This document shows positions 34,353 to 44,859 of a DNA stretch of 64,000 bases, piece by piece. The first letter of the stretch is position 1, and the number at the start of each line of letters is the position of its first letter. The notes below the pieces were generated by a model. The model saw nothing but the letters and a program-made list of their open reading frames with translations. It had not been told where the DNA came from and searched no databases. The DNA is from Gigaspora margarita (taxonomy: Eukaryota > Glomeromycota > Glomeromycetes > Diversisporales > Gigasporaceae), in NCBI GenBank assembly GCA_009809945.1, contig WTPW01000071.1:519216-583215 (forward strand), written 5' to 3'. Position numbers and translations under genes: made by a program.

Positions 34353-35520
34353 TTAGAATTAAGTTAGAGAGAATACTAAATAGAAAATCTTATGTAACTA
34401 TAGTGGAAATAGCAAAATACTATAGTGAAAATAGTAATTACCTAAATAAATTGTATAACAAGATGTATTGTTTATTTTATTTATTTTATAAAAATTAAAA
34501 CTTTTAAGTGAAAATATTTTGGCATTTACTAATAAAATTTAATACAATTTTCTATTTTATATATTTAAAAGCACTAATAGTTATACATTTTATATATTGT
34601 CATATTTAGAATGCTATGTATAAATAAATATACCAATCTAATTTTTAATATAAAAACAATAAATAAATTATTTAATAAATAGTTTTTTTTTATTTTATTA
34701 ATTTGTTTTAAATATAGGCTGTCAGCAAAGTGACGGGTTATACCTAGTTCTTTTAAATTTAATACGTAGTTTGATAAATCTTTTAACTTGCACCAAAAAT
34801 AATTAAATAATATTAATAACAACAAAGGTTGCAACTATCTACATCTCTGTTAATAATATCAAAGATATGTAAAATATATGAATACAAAAGTTGGTTTTTA
34901 AACATTATAAATAGATGATTAAGTTTTGATTAGAGCTTGGATCTGGTTATCCATTGGATACAAATTTAATAGTAAAATCTATTGGAGATCTGTTAAATTT
35001 AATATGAAAACAGTGAAAATGACTGACTAGATCCAAGCTTTAGTTTGAAATTATCAGAAGAAGACTGTAATGTCATAGTTATACCAGAGAACTAATTAAC
35101 CAATCAATTGACAAATTAACTGTTGTTCTGTCACATGATTATTAAACCAAAATTTGTATTGGTTAGCTATATTAAAAAAATTTCCAAACCCACTTTACTG
35201 ACCCAACCAGGATATGAAAAACCAATTATATAAATTTGTGTACCTTATTGAAAATTTTTTATTTTTTTTAGCTAACATGAAGTCAAAAAGTTGCCAAAAG
35301 AATCGAAAAATCCCTTCATAATGTTATCTTAAATGAAAAATATCCCATTTTGAACAATAATTAGATAAATTTCTATAATCTGGAACCCTTTACCCCAATT
35401 GATTGGAATTTACCTCTTATTCCTGTCTAAACCGGAAATAAATAGTATCTATATTTGTATAAACCGATTATTATAAAAAAAATTGGGTTTACACAATTGG
35501 GTAAATGGGTAATGTGGGCT
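34353..35520. other. No supported gene
   Basis: Minus-strand frames 34574-34834 (86 codons) and 35427-35612 (61 codons) lack motifs. 35607-35630 holds a ccggtttataaaccgg palindrome. Confidence 0.4.
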
Positions 35521-35795
35521 GTCAAAAGTTGAAACCAAGGAATTACGAGTTTTGAGATAATTGACAAACCATATTTTGTTACACAAAAACAAAGCCGACC
35601 TAAAAATAACAATTCCGGTTTATAAACCGGTTCCGATTTTTACATTAAAAGTTTTAAAAAAACTATAACTTTAAAATTTACAAATTTAATATATTTTCAT
35701 TATTAAATAAAAAGATTTAGCTTTAAAAAATATATCTGATTAATCTAAAACTTATTTTTTTAAAAAAAGGTCAAATTCCTTGGTTTCTACTTTTG
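35521..35795. mobile_element. TIR element, TCAAAAGTNGAAACC ends
   Basis: gtcaaaagttgaaaccaagg and the continuing aatt at the left are the inverse of aattccttggtttctacttt-tga at the right. It is related to 14987-15223. Its right end abuts the 141-bp hAT MITE that inserted there. Confidence 0.7.
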
Positions 35796-35799
35796 ATGA

Positions 35800-35940
35800 C
35801 AGGGATGGTAAAGTTGGAGGTCATTTGCCTTTTTTTCAAATGACCTAGGTCATTTCAGACTAAATTCATAATAAAATTGGGGCCATTTGAGATCATTTGA
35901 GGTCATTTGAAGGTCATTTGAAGGTTATTTACCATCCCTG
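35800..35940. mobile_element. 141-bp hAT MITE, 8-bp TSD tttgatga
   Basis: It starts cagggatggtaaa and ends ttaccatccctg. The duplication tttgatga lies at 35792-35799 and 35941-35948. The interior is almost only ggtcatttga / caaatgacc words. It is related to the 1,048-bp element at 23798 and the end at 61840-61935. Confidence 0.92.
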
Positions 35941-36243
35941 TTTGATGACCCATGTAAACAAAAATTAATTTTGCTAACCTCTTAAAAATCATAATTTTAT
36001 TGTTATAGTATTTTGGCAAAATTATTGTTCTGCATTTTTGATAAATAGAATATTGAAAGAAATTACAAGATTCTGATAAACCTTTTCGATTGAATTCTAT
36101 GGATTCATAGAAATTCAAATAAAAAAAAATTCATCAATGATGTGTAGCGATATATCGAAATAAATTTTGGTATTTGTTAAGATAATTGAATAATATAAGA
36201 TAATCGATTCTGATCTTTTAATAAAAAAAGCTAATTTATCATA

Positions 36244-37192
36244 TTACATTTCGTGTAAAGCCATTTCAGCATATTTTTTATAATAAATATAGGCTTTATA
36301 TTCATCCTCTTCAACCCCAATTCCATAAAGATAACAATAGCCAAGTTTAAATATCCCATAAATATTGCCTTTCTCGCAGATTTTTGATAATAGATAAATG
36401 CTTTGGGTTCATTTTCTTTAACACCAATTCCATTATGATAACAACGACCAACATTATATAATCCAAGAGCATTACCCATCTTAGCGGATTGTTGATAATA
36501 AATAAATGCCTTTTGTTTGTCCTTTCCAACACCAATTCCATTCTCATAACAACAACCAATATTATTTATTGCTAGTTCATTTCCCATATCAGCAGATTTT
36601 CGATAATATATAAACGCTTTATATACATCCTTTTTAACACCAATTCCATTTTCATAACAATCACCAACATTATTCATTTCAATAGCATCACCCATTTCAA
36701 CAGATTTTTGAGAATAAATGAATTCTTTATGTTTATTATTTTTAACCCCAATCTTATGGGCAGCCTTTTGATAATAAGTAGATGCCAAAAGTTCGTCAGT
36801 TTTAACACCAATTCCAAGATCATAACAATAACCAAGACAAAATAATCCTTCATCAAACTCCATATCAGCAGATTTTTTGTAATAAGTAAACGCTCTATGT
36901 TCATCTTTTTCAGTCCATTTACCAAAACGGTAATTTCTTGCAAGAATCATTTGAGCTTTAGGATCGATTTGATTTTCTATAAGCATTTGATAATATTTTC
37001 CGGATTTTGGTTCTTTTTTGTTAAAAATTGATCCAATGTGTTAATTATTTCTTCTGAAGTTTTGGCTTTAGATCTTTCTAATTCATTGATAATTTCTTTG
37101 AAAAAATTTAATGAGTTATCATCTAAATTTATTTGGTTAACATTAGATGTACTGTCAGGTTTTTCAGGCTGTTTTACATTTAGACTTGACAT
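36244..37192 (-). pseudogene. Sel1-repeat protein gene with two frameshifts
   Basis: The frame opens at 37192 (MSSLNVKQPEKPDSTSNVNQ). It has a helical N-terminus (FFKEIINELERSKAKTSEE) and then a ladder of roughly 36-residue Sel1 units with the pattern KAFIYYQKSAxMGNxxxxxNxGxCYENGIGVxKD; six or so remain. Sel1 units are TPR-like helical pairs used as adaptor scaffolds. Two single-base shifts break it. Near 36983-36988, NPENIIK must change frame to join LIENQIDPKAQ. Near 36376, one base is missing in the codons for SAEKG; afterwards the correct frame reads GIFKLGYCYLYGIGVEEDEY and stops at 36244. One unit is also shortened in frame (AAHK directly followed by IGVKNN). It is either a young pseudogene or carries sequencing indels. 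No kinase domain is attached. Confidence 0.8.
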
Positions 37193-37339
37193 TTTAAAAC
37201 CAGGGAAACTCCGATGAAAAAAAAGGATAATAAATTATCCGCACATCTTGCTTTATGAATTTTTTTTTAGATTCCTTCAGCCATTTTACAAGTAGTGTTC
37301 CCATTTGTGTCTGGGTAACAGCGTGATCATTAACAGATC

Positions 37340-37425
37340 TACGTACGTACGTAACTCTAATTCTTTTTAATATTCTGCTATTTTTATGGTTGAATAATAA
37401 AATTAAATGCTTTGTACGTACGTAC
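37340..37425. promoter_or_regulatory. Two TACGTACGTACG tracts upstream of the Sel1 gene
   Basis: ctacgtacgtacgtaac (about 37340) and tgtacgtacgtacgcac (about 37413) lie 150 and 220 bp before the Sel1 start codon on its 5' side. They give rise to an accidental minus frame (37194-37433). Confidence 0.35.
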
Positions 37426-37433
37426 GCACTCAT

Positions 37434-39099
37434 TTTTTAAAACAAATTATATATTTTATTATTTTATCGGGATTGCTTGGTATGAGATCCGCTCATAAAG
37501 CCTTCGAAAACTATTTTGATCCCTTAATATTTCGTGCTTAGTATTATATGCTATCACATACGCATTTCGCAAATGCTAATATTTTGCCAACTTTCTATAA
37601 TTGTCATTTCATTAACCACAAAGAATTTCTTACATGGAAATTTCTGTTATACAATGTCACAGGGCAGGTCACTTCATAACGCCTATGCAGTTAAAAATAG
37701 TTAGCCCGGTTCAAGCAAGCTTTAATAGTCTGTCAATTAAAACATTTCTGTCTCGTTACAATAACTTTCATCATATTAAATTACGAACCTGGAGAAAAAT
37801 TTATGACTTTTGATGCGAGTTTTAGAATTTGATTTTAAAGAAAGAAAGATATTTATTTAGTGGTGAAATAGCAGAGTGTTTATATATAGTATATCAGATA
37901 ATAAATAATTTTGTGATCGGGTGATTCAAGCTTATAACTAGATCAGGACGAATAGGATTAATCGATATTTTTAAAATGACAGGGCTTAAAAAAAATAGTT
38001 CTTTGTGTATATTTTGAATCTTTTTGGTCTTTTAAACCCGGTTTAGCCAGAATATCCTTACTAAATTATCAAAGCTAAAATAAAATTGAATTTTAATCAG
38101 CACTTTATTATCTATTACAGGTAGGAAGAATACGCTTTAATAGGGAGTGTATAGTCGACTTAATAGAGATTAAATAAATGTTGGATTTATAAATATGTCC
38201 ATTATTCATATACTGTAATTCGTTGCAATTAATGCTAATTACATTTTTTTCTAAGTGATAGAAATTATTTGGTTTGAGCTAGAGTTCTGACTATATATTG
38301 CCATTTATAATGCTGGGGATTATATTTCGATATTAAATGTCTTTATATTAGAAAACATTTAAAGAATGGGCGATATAAATTAATCAAAGAGAATTAATAA
38401 TTAAACGTATATAATATAATTAGATGTAACATGTAAAATTTAAATAAAAATTACAGGCTTTGTTAATAAAGTTATGAAATTTTGTTTTCATGATGTTTTT
38501 TTTTTTAGTAAATTGAAATAAATAAATATTTACCGATAGAAACTTATTACTGACGTAGCATAAAAACTTCTATGATAAAACAGAATGAAGGAAATCAAAT
38601 AACATTTACCGTTGATCACTGATTACAGCATCCCTCAAAAACAATACTTCCATGACTAAGACCTGGATATTACTCACCATCACCATCCTAACCACCCTGT
38701 TTCTTGAATAAGACCCACGGGTATAACTATATCGATACTTTTAACATGGTGTACAAAATTTAGTACTCGTTCTTCACACAGTAGCCACGAGTACTATTCA
38801 ATTTTAAAAAGGAATTTTTTTGTAGAAGACTCGAGGTATTATAAGTAGTTGTACCTGCAGGTGTAAATAATTTAATACTGAAATTATTATCTGTATAAAT
38901 TGCAAAAATATTTAAAAATTAAATGGTGGTGTTAAGTAAAATTTTGTAGATCCTATGATATAAACTTTAAAGATATTTGAGTAGTAAAAACGTATGATTT
39001 TAAAATCTGACAAATTAAAATTGGAATTATTTTAAATCCAGCTAAGGGAGAATCTTGAAGGTCTGCTAGACCTGTATTTGTATAACAATATTTAAAATA
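37434..39099. other. No supported gene; one signal-like mini-frame
   Basis: Mostly AT-rich. At 38652-38711 a 19-codon frame reads MTKTWILLTITILTTLFLE and then stops; it looks like a secretion signal. Whether it is a first exon cannot be decided, because no convincing downstream exon was found. Confidence 0.35.
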
Positions 39100-39377
39100 C
39101 CAGTCTAAAAAATTTCGCTAGCCAATCAGATTTCGAGATCAGGTGTAACGTGAAAAAGTTCAAGAAACAAAAAATATATGAAAAATCGCTCATAACACGA
39201 AATTTCGCCTATGAAACTGCCTTCTGCGTACTAATTAAAAGTTTTCCTTGCAAAATTTTTGTATAAAATACCTTCTAACCGCAACCTATTAGCAACACCC
39301 TAACCCTAACCTAATAGCGAAATGTTTTTTCTAGCGAAATTTTTTTTAATGGTAATGAGCGAAATTTTTTAGACTGG
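39100..39377. mobile_element. 278-bp TA-flanked MITE, CCAGTCTAAAAAATTTCGC ends
   Basis: It begins ccagtctaaaaaatttcgct and ends agcgaaattttttagactgg, with TA on both sides (39098-39099, 39378-39379). The interior holds gatcaggtgtaacgtg and accctaaccctaacc. Relatives: the 84-bp version at 8073 and interior-like fragments near 45.46 and 54.77 kb. TA target and small size suggest Tc1/mariner-type mobilisation. Confidence 0.85.
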
Positions 39378-41184
39378 TATTTCTGGTCCTATAAATTTGT
39401 ATAATTGCATAAATATAAGGAATTAAAATTGCGTTTAAAAATTTATAATGTGAAAACTTTGAGGGGCTGTTTTATGCTACATAGACACAAGATACTCACA
39501 AATTACAAAGTATTTAAAACAGAATTGAATGAACTAAGTAATAATTAATATAGTTTATAATAATTATGAATGTACCTATACTTTCCATCCAAATTATAGA
39601 CTTTTGAAATCCCCAAATCTCAAATTCCAACCCAAATATAATAAAATTCGATACAAATTTCAAATTCCAATTGTTTTGCCAGCAAGTATAAACAAACTCT
39701 ATATTAATGTCTAGTTTAACGTATTAGAAATTTGAAACGGCTTCTGGACAATTAAAAATAAAAGTAAGTTATATTTAAAATCATTTAAGGTGAAATTCCT
39801 GAATTACAACTATATTCTATGTCTAGTGGTATGGTTTTATTATTTTGATCATATTCTAAAATTTGATAATGCTTTATACTTTATAATATTCTATTTCTTG
39901 TTCGATAATTACCTAATTCTTAAATATTTTATTACATAATCTCATACATTTTATAAGTAATATCAACATTTTTTTTAAATTTATTTTATCGCTATAATCA
40001 TTGGATTAATTTTCAGTTATATAGGGATGGCAATGTTTTAAAATATCTAAATATGAACAACATATAACAAATTAACATTCATAAATATATTTAGATATTT
40101 TTTATAAGTCAAAAATGGAATATTATCGTGAGTGGAAGTTCTGGAAACGGTGCCATTTTCAATTGTACGCACAATCGCAATATTAGCTGAGTTTGGTCTG
40201 TTCCAAACATTCTGAATGCACTACCACTTACACTTCGTTCTGCAAATATATAATAATAATTATATTTAATTCTTCTTTTTACAAAAATTATTGAATTTTA
40301 TTTTGATTCAATCAGGAATGTAACAAATCTCTATAATAAAAATGCTTATATTCTTGATTTACAAAAGTTCTACTTACCGGTAGGTTATTTCAAGGTATAA
40401 TTCCAATAATAAATCAAGAAACTCCATCAGAAGCTTAGCCCTACTCAATGTTCATTAGAATTGGCAGGTATAGGTGGAATAATTTTTGATTGGCTTTTTA
40501 ATTTTATTGGAAAACTTTTCTACAGGAAAAATTCCAATATTCAAAGACCTGAAAATGGATTATAAGTTTCTAATTTTAATAAAAAAGTTATTAATTTCAC
40601 TTCTTTTTAACATGATATAACATTTTCATCTTTGATCCATACAATTAATTTATTATTCTTGATTGTGCAATGGATGTAATTTTGAAATTTCCTTTTTTTT
40701 TGAAAATTCAATTTTTTTTAATAAAATAATGCCCTTGTCGCAGTCTAGGGAGAGGTTATCAATTCCTGTGGCCAGATTTAGTTAGATCAAGAACATAGAG
40801 ATATTAAAGGAAGATAATTTTTATATGTTAGGATAGCAATGTTATATATTTATTAGCGAAACAGCTTTTCACTCTTTAATAGTGTTGGCATTTGGACTAT
40901 GTCCGATAAAATTTCATTTGAATATGGGCATGTGGACATATTAAATTTTATATGTTCAAAATTGTCTAACTAAATTTTTATATGTCCAAATTCATGCAAT
41001 TGCCAACACTGCCGAACGATACTTACAAGAAATGTAGTACTTTATTACCGGAAATGAGGTATATCCGACTTCAAAAAGTAGTATTTATTTACATAATATG
41101 ATAATAAAGTAATCCTAATAACTGTAATGCTAATTACAAAATAAGCATATGAAAAATTTTACATTCCTACCCAATTATATTAGC
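39378..41184. other. No supported gene; one CAGTGTTGGCA-type hairpin element
   Basis: Inverted ends agtgttggca and tgccaacact bound 40881-41010, whose interior is rich in gtccaaatt words; a decayed small hAT-like element is likely, but no 8-bp duplication is left. Otherwise no features. Confidence 0.4.
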
Positions 41185-41331
41185 ATATGAATGCTGTCAG
41201 GGGAAAACCTGCCATCGGACTTTCAATTATATTTCGTATCGGACACAATTCCTAACAAATTAACCGGATTTTGTCCGGTCAAAATATAAATGATAGCCCG
41301 ATGACAGGTTTTTCCTTGGCAACACTCATAT
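41185..41331. mobile_element. Small foldback element, CAGGGGAAAACCTG ends
   Basis: tgctgtcaggggaaaacctg at the left corresponds in inverse to caggtttttccttggcaaca at the right, continuing into atcgg..ctttcaattatattt. Arms are about 50 nt with several mismatches and an accgg..ccggt centre. The decayed copy at 26590-26920 shares cgtatcggacacaat-like sequence. Confidence 0.65.
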
Positions 41332-41572
41332 ATAGCTAATTATATACATTTCATTGTACCAAATTATTTGATTTGGTGTAAAAATGATTTGGAATATTAC
41401 ACATGCAAGTAAAGTTGGTAGCTTGATAGAGAATTTAATGTTGCTATTATTAGTTAATTATTTGATATAAAATTTTAATCCGATCCAGTTTCTTTATTGC
41501 ATAGATGGGGTTAGGTTTCATTCTTCAAAACGTTATCACGACTTCGGTTTCGCTTAAAATTAGCTAAGATTT

Positions 41573-41745
41573 TTAAAAAATAAATAAAAAAAAAAATAAA
41601 AAGATAAAATAAAATAAAAATAAATAAATAAAAATTAAAGTAAATATAATCAAAAATAAATAAAAATAAATAAATAAGTAAATATAATCTAAAATAAAAA
41701 TAAAAATAAATAAAAAAAATAAAAAAATAAAATAAAAATAAATTC
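41573..41745. repeat. Low-complexity (AAATA)n
   Basis: A/T-only run of aaataaaataaaaataaata words. The minus frame over it, rich in Phe/Ile/Tyr, is an artefact. Confidence 0.85.
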
Positions 41746-42124
41746 TACAAAAGCGATTTAAAAGCACGCTTCTTCATACGGTGGGCTTTAACAATCACGA
41801 TACTAATTTGGTTAAACGGTCAATTATACCAAAAATGGAAAATTCATACGTAAATCTAATTCATGGGAAGATTTGCGATCAAATACTCGCATGGTATTGA
41901 TTAAAACAAATACGTAATTTTGCCTCATTTGTATTTAGCTGTAGTACTTACGCATTTAATACAAAAAGACAAAATACAAGCAAAGAAAGTACCATATACA
42001 ATTATAAATGTTTTCTGATTATCTATACATAGATGTAGGTTCTCTTGGAAGTTTCCATCTAATTCGAGTTTAAAATATTTACGGCTACAATAAAAATTAA
42101 TACGTTATTTTTAAAATATTATAG

Positions 42125-42334
42125 CGCTCATATAAACCAACCTGCACCTTTTGCGGTGTAGAATATGCCAACACTTCTTTTACCTTAAAACTGTCATATA
42201 CTTTAAAAATGACAAAACCACTTTGTAAAAAAGCGGAGTGCTTAGGCAAATTAGTTGAATTGCAGGAAGAACTGGTAACCACAGATGATTTAAAGGAGAA
42301 AACATCGATTGTGTTAAAGCATGTGCTGCATTAA
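42125..42334 (+). pseudogene. Second copy of the small Cys-motif gene, start codon lost
   Basis: In the frame aligned to the protein at 8387 this reads CTFCGVEYANTSFTLKLSYT, then a KMTKPLCKKAEC stretch, KLVELQEELV and a stop at 42332-42334. Both cysteine pairs and the spacing are kept. The position of the initiator ATG in copy one is here ccaacc, and an in-frame TAG precedes it at 42122. Either the copy is dead, or it starts in an upstream exon: tattatag just before 42125 could be a splice acceptor. The open frame over 63 codons despite much nucleotide change argues for past selection. It is flanked by sequence duplicated together with it (about 42057-42530). Confidence 0.55.
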
Positions 42335-42995
42335 ATGCGTCAAAACATTTGACGGAAAGTAGGGTATGGTTCACTAATCCAGAATACTATATTTGTAAAA
42401 TTTAGTTTATATTAGCAATATAGCAAAATTGTATAAGGAAATTTTTTTTCAATAAATATACTCTTTTTACATTAACCTTTTGATCGAATGATTCAAAGTG
42501 TATTAAAAATGTTTACAGAATGAATTCTATTTATCGTTTAAGGCCATCTGATCTCGCGCTTTGTCAATTCGTTGACAAGCTCCTAAGTAATTGAGTATAA
42601 GTATTGTTTTATCCATATTTAATACCTAACGGTAAAAACAATACGTAAAATATAGGTTTCATTTTAGAATAAGTACTAAAAGTCTATGTTACGTGATAAG
42701 AGTAATGAAAAAAAATTTACTAGAAACATAATTGATGTATCGGCTGCGTAAACAGCCGATACTTTCTCAGTAAATTTATTGCAAATATTCTCACCAAACA
42801 AAGATCTCGGTCAATTTGTAAATTAATCTTTACTTGTAGTTAAATTATATTTACAATTATTATAATAATTTATATATTTAATTGTAGTTAAGTACACCAT
42901 ATTTTATAATTCATTAAAATTGTAAGCTTTGGTTACAATTAAAATAAATTAAAAACGAATTAATACATTTTTCTAGCTGTCAACATAATTATTCA
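42335..42995. other. End of duplicated block, then non-coding
   Basis: 42335-42530 still aligns to 8588-8880 (actaatccagaa.a.tatattt; tgta.aaggaa). The remainder has no features. Confidence 0.45.
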
Positions 42996-43199
42996 ATGAG
43001 TATGATATGTTTGTATCCTGAAAAATGTAAGTGCATTGGAATAGTGTCACATAAATACCCAACAACTTGTAAGTACGACGTATGTTCTACTAGTTCTACT
43101 AGGAAACCTTTATACTATAAGTTTGGTGCAATATTTGTTTTGTTACACGTATCTGCAAATGCTGGAACAAGAAACGCGTCGGGCGGGCAAATGCAGTGA
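42996..43199 (+). CDS. Possible small Cys-rich protein, unsupported family
   Basis: A 67-codon frame starting MSMICLYPEKCKCIGIVSHK, with six cysteines in the first 31 residues, then a hydrophobic patch (KFGAIFVLLHVSANAG). I do not recognise it. Its last 13 codons fall inside a block repeated at about 44430, where no matching frame exists; this weakens the case. gtaagtgc inside codons 10-12 could instead be an intron donor. Confidence 0.25.
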   Translation: MSMICLYPEKCKCIGIVSHKYPTTCKYDVCSTSSTRKPLYYKFGAIFVLLHVSANAGTRNASGGQMQ

Positions 43200-43310
43200 G
43201 AAATGCGATATATAATTAATTATTGTGTATCAAAATATTAGAATTTAGTGTAGGTAGTTCTATAGCAAATTAGTGTAAGCCTTTTTTAGGTGTACTACTT
43301 ATTACAGTAA
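43160..43310 (+). repeat. Direct duplicate of 44430-44560
   Basis: aagaaacg(c/t)gt, caaatgcagtga, tgcga.atataat, gaatttagtgtagg(t/a)agtt and ctata.caaatta are shared in order with the block 1.26 kb downstream. Confidence 0.7.
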
Positions 43311-43507
43311 ATGTATTTCTGTTAATTAATTTTTTTCTCATGTTTGCTAAAGAATTATTTTACTCAAGCTTATTCATCAAAGTAACAAAGTTTGGGCATT
43401 CTTAGATGAATTTTAAGACCCTTTAATTAAAATTTCATAATTTCACCATATCACCTGCAATAACTTTACTGTATTGGCAATAACTTTACTGTATTGGCTA
43501 ACTATGA

Positions 43508-44059
43508 GGGGACACTTGAAGAACAAGGAACCCAGTGATCATCACATCATCATGTGACGTGATTATCATGAAGATATCACTGGGTTCCTTGATCTTCAAT
43601 CTTCCCACTATGAGTATGAGTTAGATTGTAATGAAATTGTCATAACTAGTGTTTCGATCCTAAGGTAGTTTCAAGAAGAGTGACCCAGTGATGATATCGA
43701 ATTGTATCACCCTCGATATAATCACATATAATTTTGATTGGCCAAAAAAAGTAAACAAATATCAGGTGACATTTATGATCGATGATCTTTAAGCGACTAT
43801 AAAACCACTAAAAAAAATTTTTTACCCTCATGGTTAGGGTTAGGATTAGGGTCGGTTTTTTGATATTGATAGTTAGAAAGTCTTTTATATATAGATATCG
43901 CTTACGTTATAGTTACACAAACTAGTTGTTTGTTATGTGATTGATCCGTATCATCTGATTTTGTTTATGCTCTTCGACCACTCAAAATTCTCAGGTGATT
44001 ATATCGAGTGTGACACAATTCGTGGTCATCACTGGGTTCACTCTTCGTTAAGTGTCCCC
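43508..44059. mobile_element. Nested inverted repeats with GGGGACACTT outer ends
   Basis: Outer ends ggggacactt and aagtgtcccc. The left part is a self-complementary block (43516-43592: aaggaacccagtgat / atcactgggttcctt). A second inverted pair follows: gagtgacccagtgatgatat at about 43678 against the inverse near 44035, and gatataatcaca. ACCCAGTGAT therefore occurs four times in alternating orientation. The interior holds ggttagggttagg. No protein. Confidence 0.7.
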
Positions 44060-44118
44060 GAACCTATTCTTTAAGGGCCATCCGGATTAAATTCGGATCC
44101 TACTTTGTGTATCCGGAT

Positions 44119-44234
44119 TAGGGATAGGCACGGTCGGTCATTTTCGGTCAACCGGTTTATGACCGTTGGCCGTATCTTGTGATCCAATGATCCAAAACGG
44201 ATGATTGACCGAAAATCCGACCATCCCATCCCTA
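44119..44234. mobile_element. 116-bp hAT-type MITE, 8-bp TSD atccggat
   Basis: tagggataggcacggtcggt at the left is inverse to the right end ccgaccatcccatcccta. The exact repeat atccggat flanks it (44111-44118, 44235-44242). The surrounding DNA is itself rich in atccgga words. Confidence 0.85.
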
Positions 44235-44429
44235 ATCCGGATGATAATCCAATTCCGAATTCAATTATTGAATCCGGATTCTATATGAGCACAAAGTGCC
44301 ATCACTTTACTCATTACATTTACGAATTAATGCTAATATGAAGCTGTTTTATTTTAAATATACCAAATTTGAATACTTTATTTCAAATATCTGACAAAAT
44401 GAAATGCAAATTTCGAATTCAATAAATTA

Positions 44430-44560
44430 ATAAGAAACGTGTAAGACAAATGCAGTGAACTATGCGAAATATAATTTTGTGTGTTAAAAGATTGAGATCG
44501 AATTTAGTGTAGGAAGTTCTATATCAAATTAATATAAGTATTTTTTTTTAGTTGTATTAG
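44430..44560 (+). repeat. Direct duplicate of 43160-43310
   Basis: See the partner block. This copy lacks the open frame found over the partner and is more AT-rich. Confidence 0.7.
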
Positions 44561-44859
44561 TGATTTGACCTGAGTAGGTGTCACCCGGATATCCGATAAT
44601 TATTCGGATAAACTTATCCGGAAGATTGGTTAATCTTACATATAGTTATAACGATCCTATATGTGCATGTCACGTCATTTCTAAATTTATATCAATTCTG
44701 AATTGACATTAAAATTGGATTTTCATAGTGTGTCGAATACCCCAATGCAATATGATTTTGAATTAGCTCGTAATTAACAGTTGTAGTTTCTATCCCGATT
44801 ATTGTGGCGATTTACTGTAAAAAAAAAAATTCTGTACGGATGCCCAGAATTGTATAATA

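Noticed and set aside
36347..36943. Two further minus frames over the Sel1 gene
   Set aside because: Shadow frames of the repetitive Sel1 coding sequence, apart from the last 46 residues, which I assign to the same gene after a frameshift.
37194..37433. 79-codon minus frame just upstream of Sel1
   Set aside because: It spans the TACGTACG tracts and ends one base before the Sel1 start; composition is not coding-like.
41573..41767. 64-codon Phe/Ile-rich minus frame
   Set aside because: Low-complexity AAATA repeat.
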